This document shows, one piece after another, positions 12,090 to 12,492 of a stretch of DNA of 12,492 nucleotides. Below the pieces are notes generated by a model. The model did no database searches, was not told the DNA's origin, and saw only the letters and a list, made by a program, of their open reading frames with translations. The stretch's first letter is position 1; each line of letters starts with the position of its first letter. The stretch lies in contig JAKBQS010000022.1 in NCBI GenBank assembly GCA_021835105.1, positions 1-12,492 of the forward strand, written 5' to 3'. This DNA is from Microcaldota archaeon (GTDB lineage Archaea; Micrarchaeota; Micrarchaeia; Micrarchaeales; CABMGC01). The translations under genes and the position numbers were made by a program.

Positions 12090-12492
12090 ATGCCAGAGAA
12101 TGAATCAGATTCAAAGGAGATAAAGAGGGAAGACGCCATAGCGCAGCTCAGGTACCTGGAGCGCCTATATTCACAGCAGTACGAAGTCATAAACGATGAG
12201 CTAGCCACATACACGATAGGGCTCTCAGGATTGCGCAAGAACATAGAGTTCCTTGACACATACGGTTCAATAAAGGGGAGCAGCACGCTGATCAATTGCG
12301 AGGGAGGGACATATGTGCATGCAAAGATAGCAGAGAGCAGCACCGTACTTACGTACATAGGCGCAGGCTACCTAGTGGAGAAAGGGATAGAGGAAGCTAA
12401 GGCATTCGTAAAGGAGAACGAGAAGAAAGAAGAGGAAATACTCAAGAAGCTTTCGGTAGAGAAGCAGAAAATAAGCGCGGAGCTTGCAGACA
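12090..12492 (+). CDS. pfdA: Prefoldin alpha subunit (3' end beyond the window)
   Basis: The 134 complete codons seen begin MPENESDSKEIKRED. Prefoldin alpha joins beta subunits in a hexamer whose coiled-coil tentacles hold unfolded proteins for the thermosome. The family layout is clear: a first coiled coil (residues about 12-50), a central beta-hairpin section with VHAKIAESSTVLTYIGAGYLVEK, whose IGAGY.VEK end is the family signature, and a second coiled coil rich in Lys/Glu from about residue 98. Usual length is 140-150 residues, so little is missing. ATG 12090 is chosen over the in-frame TTG 12081 because it fits the TATA-like box at 12054. Gene order after aIF6 supports the call; ftsY often follows in archaea, but it is not seen here. 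Confidence 0.92.
   Translation, partial: MPENESDSKEIKREDAIAQLRYLERLYSQQYEVINDELATYTIGLSGLRKNIEFLDTYGSIKGSSTLINCEGGTYVHAKIAESSTVLTYIGAGYLVEKGIEEAKAFVKENEKKEEEILKKLSVEKQKISAELAD

Overview
The window comes from an archaeon. A prefoldin alpha gene, aIF6, ribosomal proteins L31e, L39e and S19e, a PDCD5-type protein and RNA polymerase subunit L stand together, and TATA boxes lie about 25-30 bases ahead of near-leaderless starts. The surface proteins, one with an archaellin/pilin-like QTAIEFLSTYTWAF leader, and the use of both leaderless and Shine-Dalgarno starts suggest a small DPANN archaeon of the Micrarchaeota/ARMAN kind. That lineage call is inference, not proof.

Layout. (1) Bases 1 to about 50 are the 5' end of a 23S rRNA gene on the minus strand. 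It has no 16S gene ahead of it, only a 245-base spacer with divergent promoters. (2) Bases 297-2930 hold two plus-strand surface genes: a pilin-leader adhesin with an InlB-like domain, a repeat stalk and a Cys-rich tail, then a membrane-anchored six-blade Kelch-type propeller with one Cys pair per blade. (3) Bases 2927-4240 hold a minus-strand, membrane-anchored YVTN-type propeller that runs tail to tail into the Kelch gene. (4) Bases 4295-5965 and 5969-7735 hold two convergent polytopic membrane proteins that look like GT-C (GT39/PMT-like) glycosyltransferases. (5) Bases 7740-9602 hold a large, sequon-rich beta-helix surface protein with a C-terminal anchor, just upstream of the second transferase. 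(6) Bases 9694-9960 hold rpoL on the minus strand. (7) Bases 10058-12492 hold a conserved archaeal information-processing operon: rps19e, the PDCD5 homologue, rpl39e, rpl31e, aIF6 and pfdA (cut by the window edge).

How they may work together. The left two thirds read as a cell-surface island: four exported, N-sequon-rich proteins interleaved with two lipid-linked-sugar transferases that could help glycosylate them. The right third is the familiar ribosome-biogenesis and chaperone cluster, separated from rpoL by a divergent promoter. The most unusual points are the isolated 23S gene, the Cys-paired Kelch blades, the low-complexity tail on L31e, and the lack of L18a/LX between aIF6 and prefoldin.
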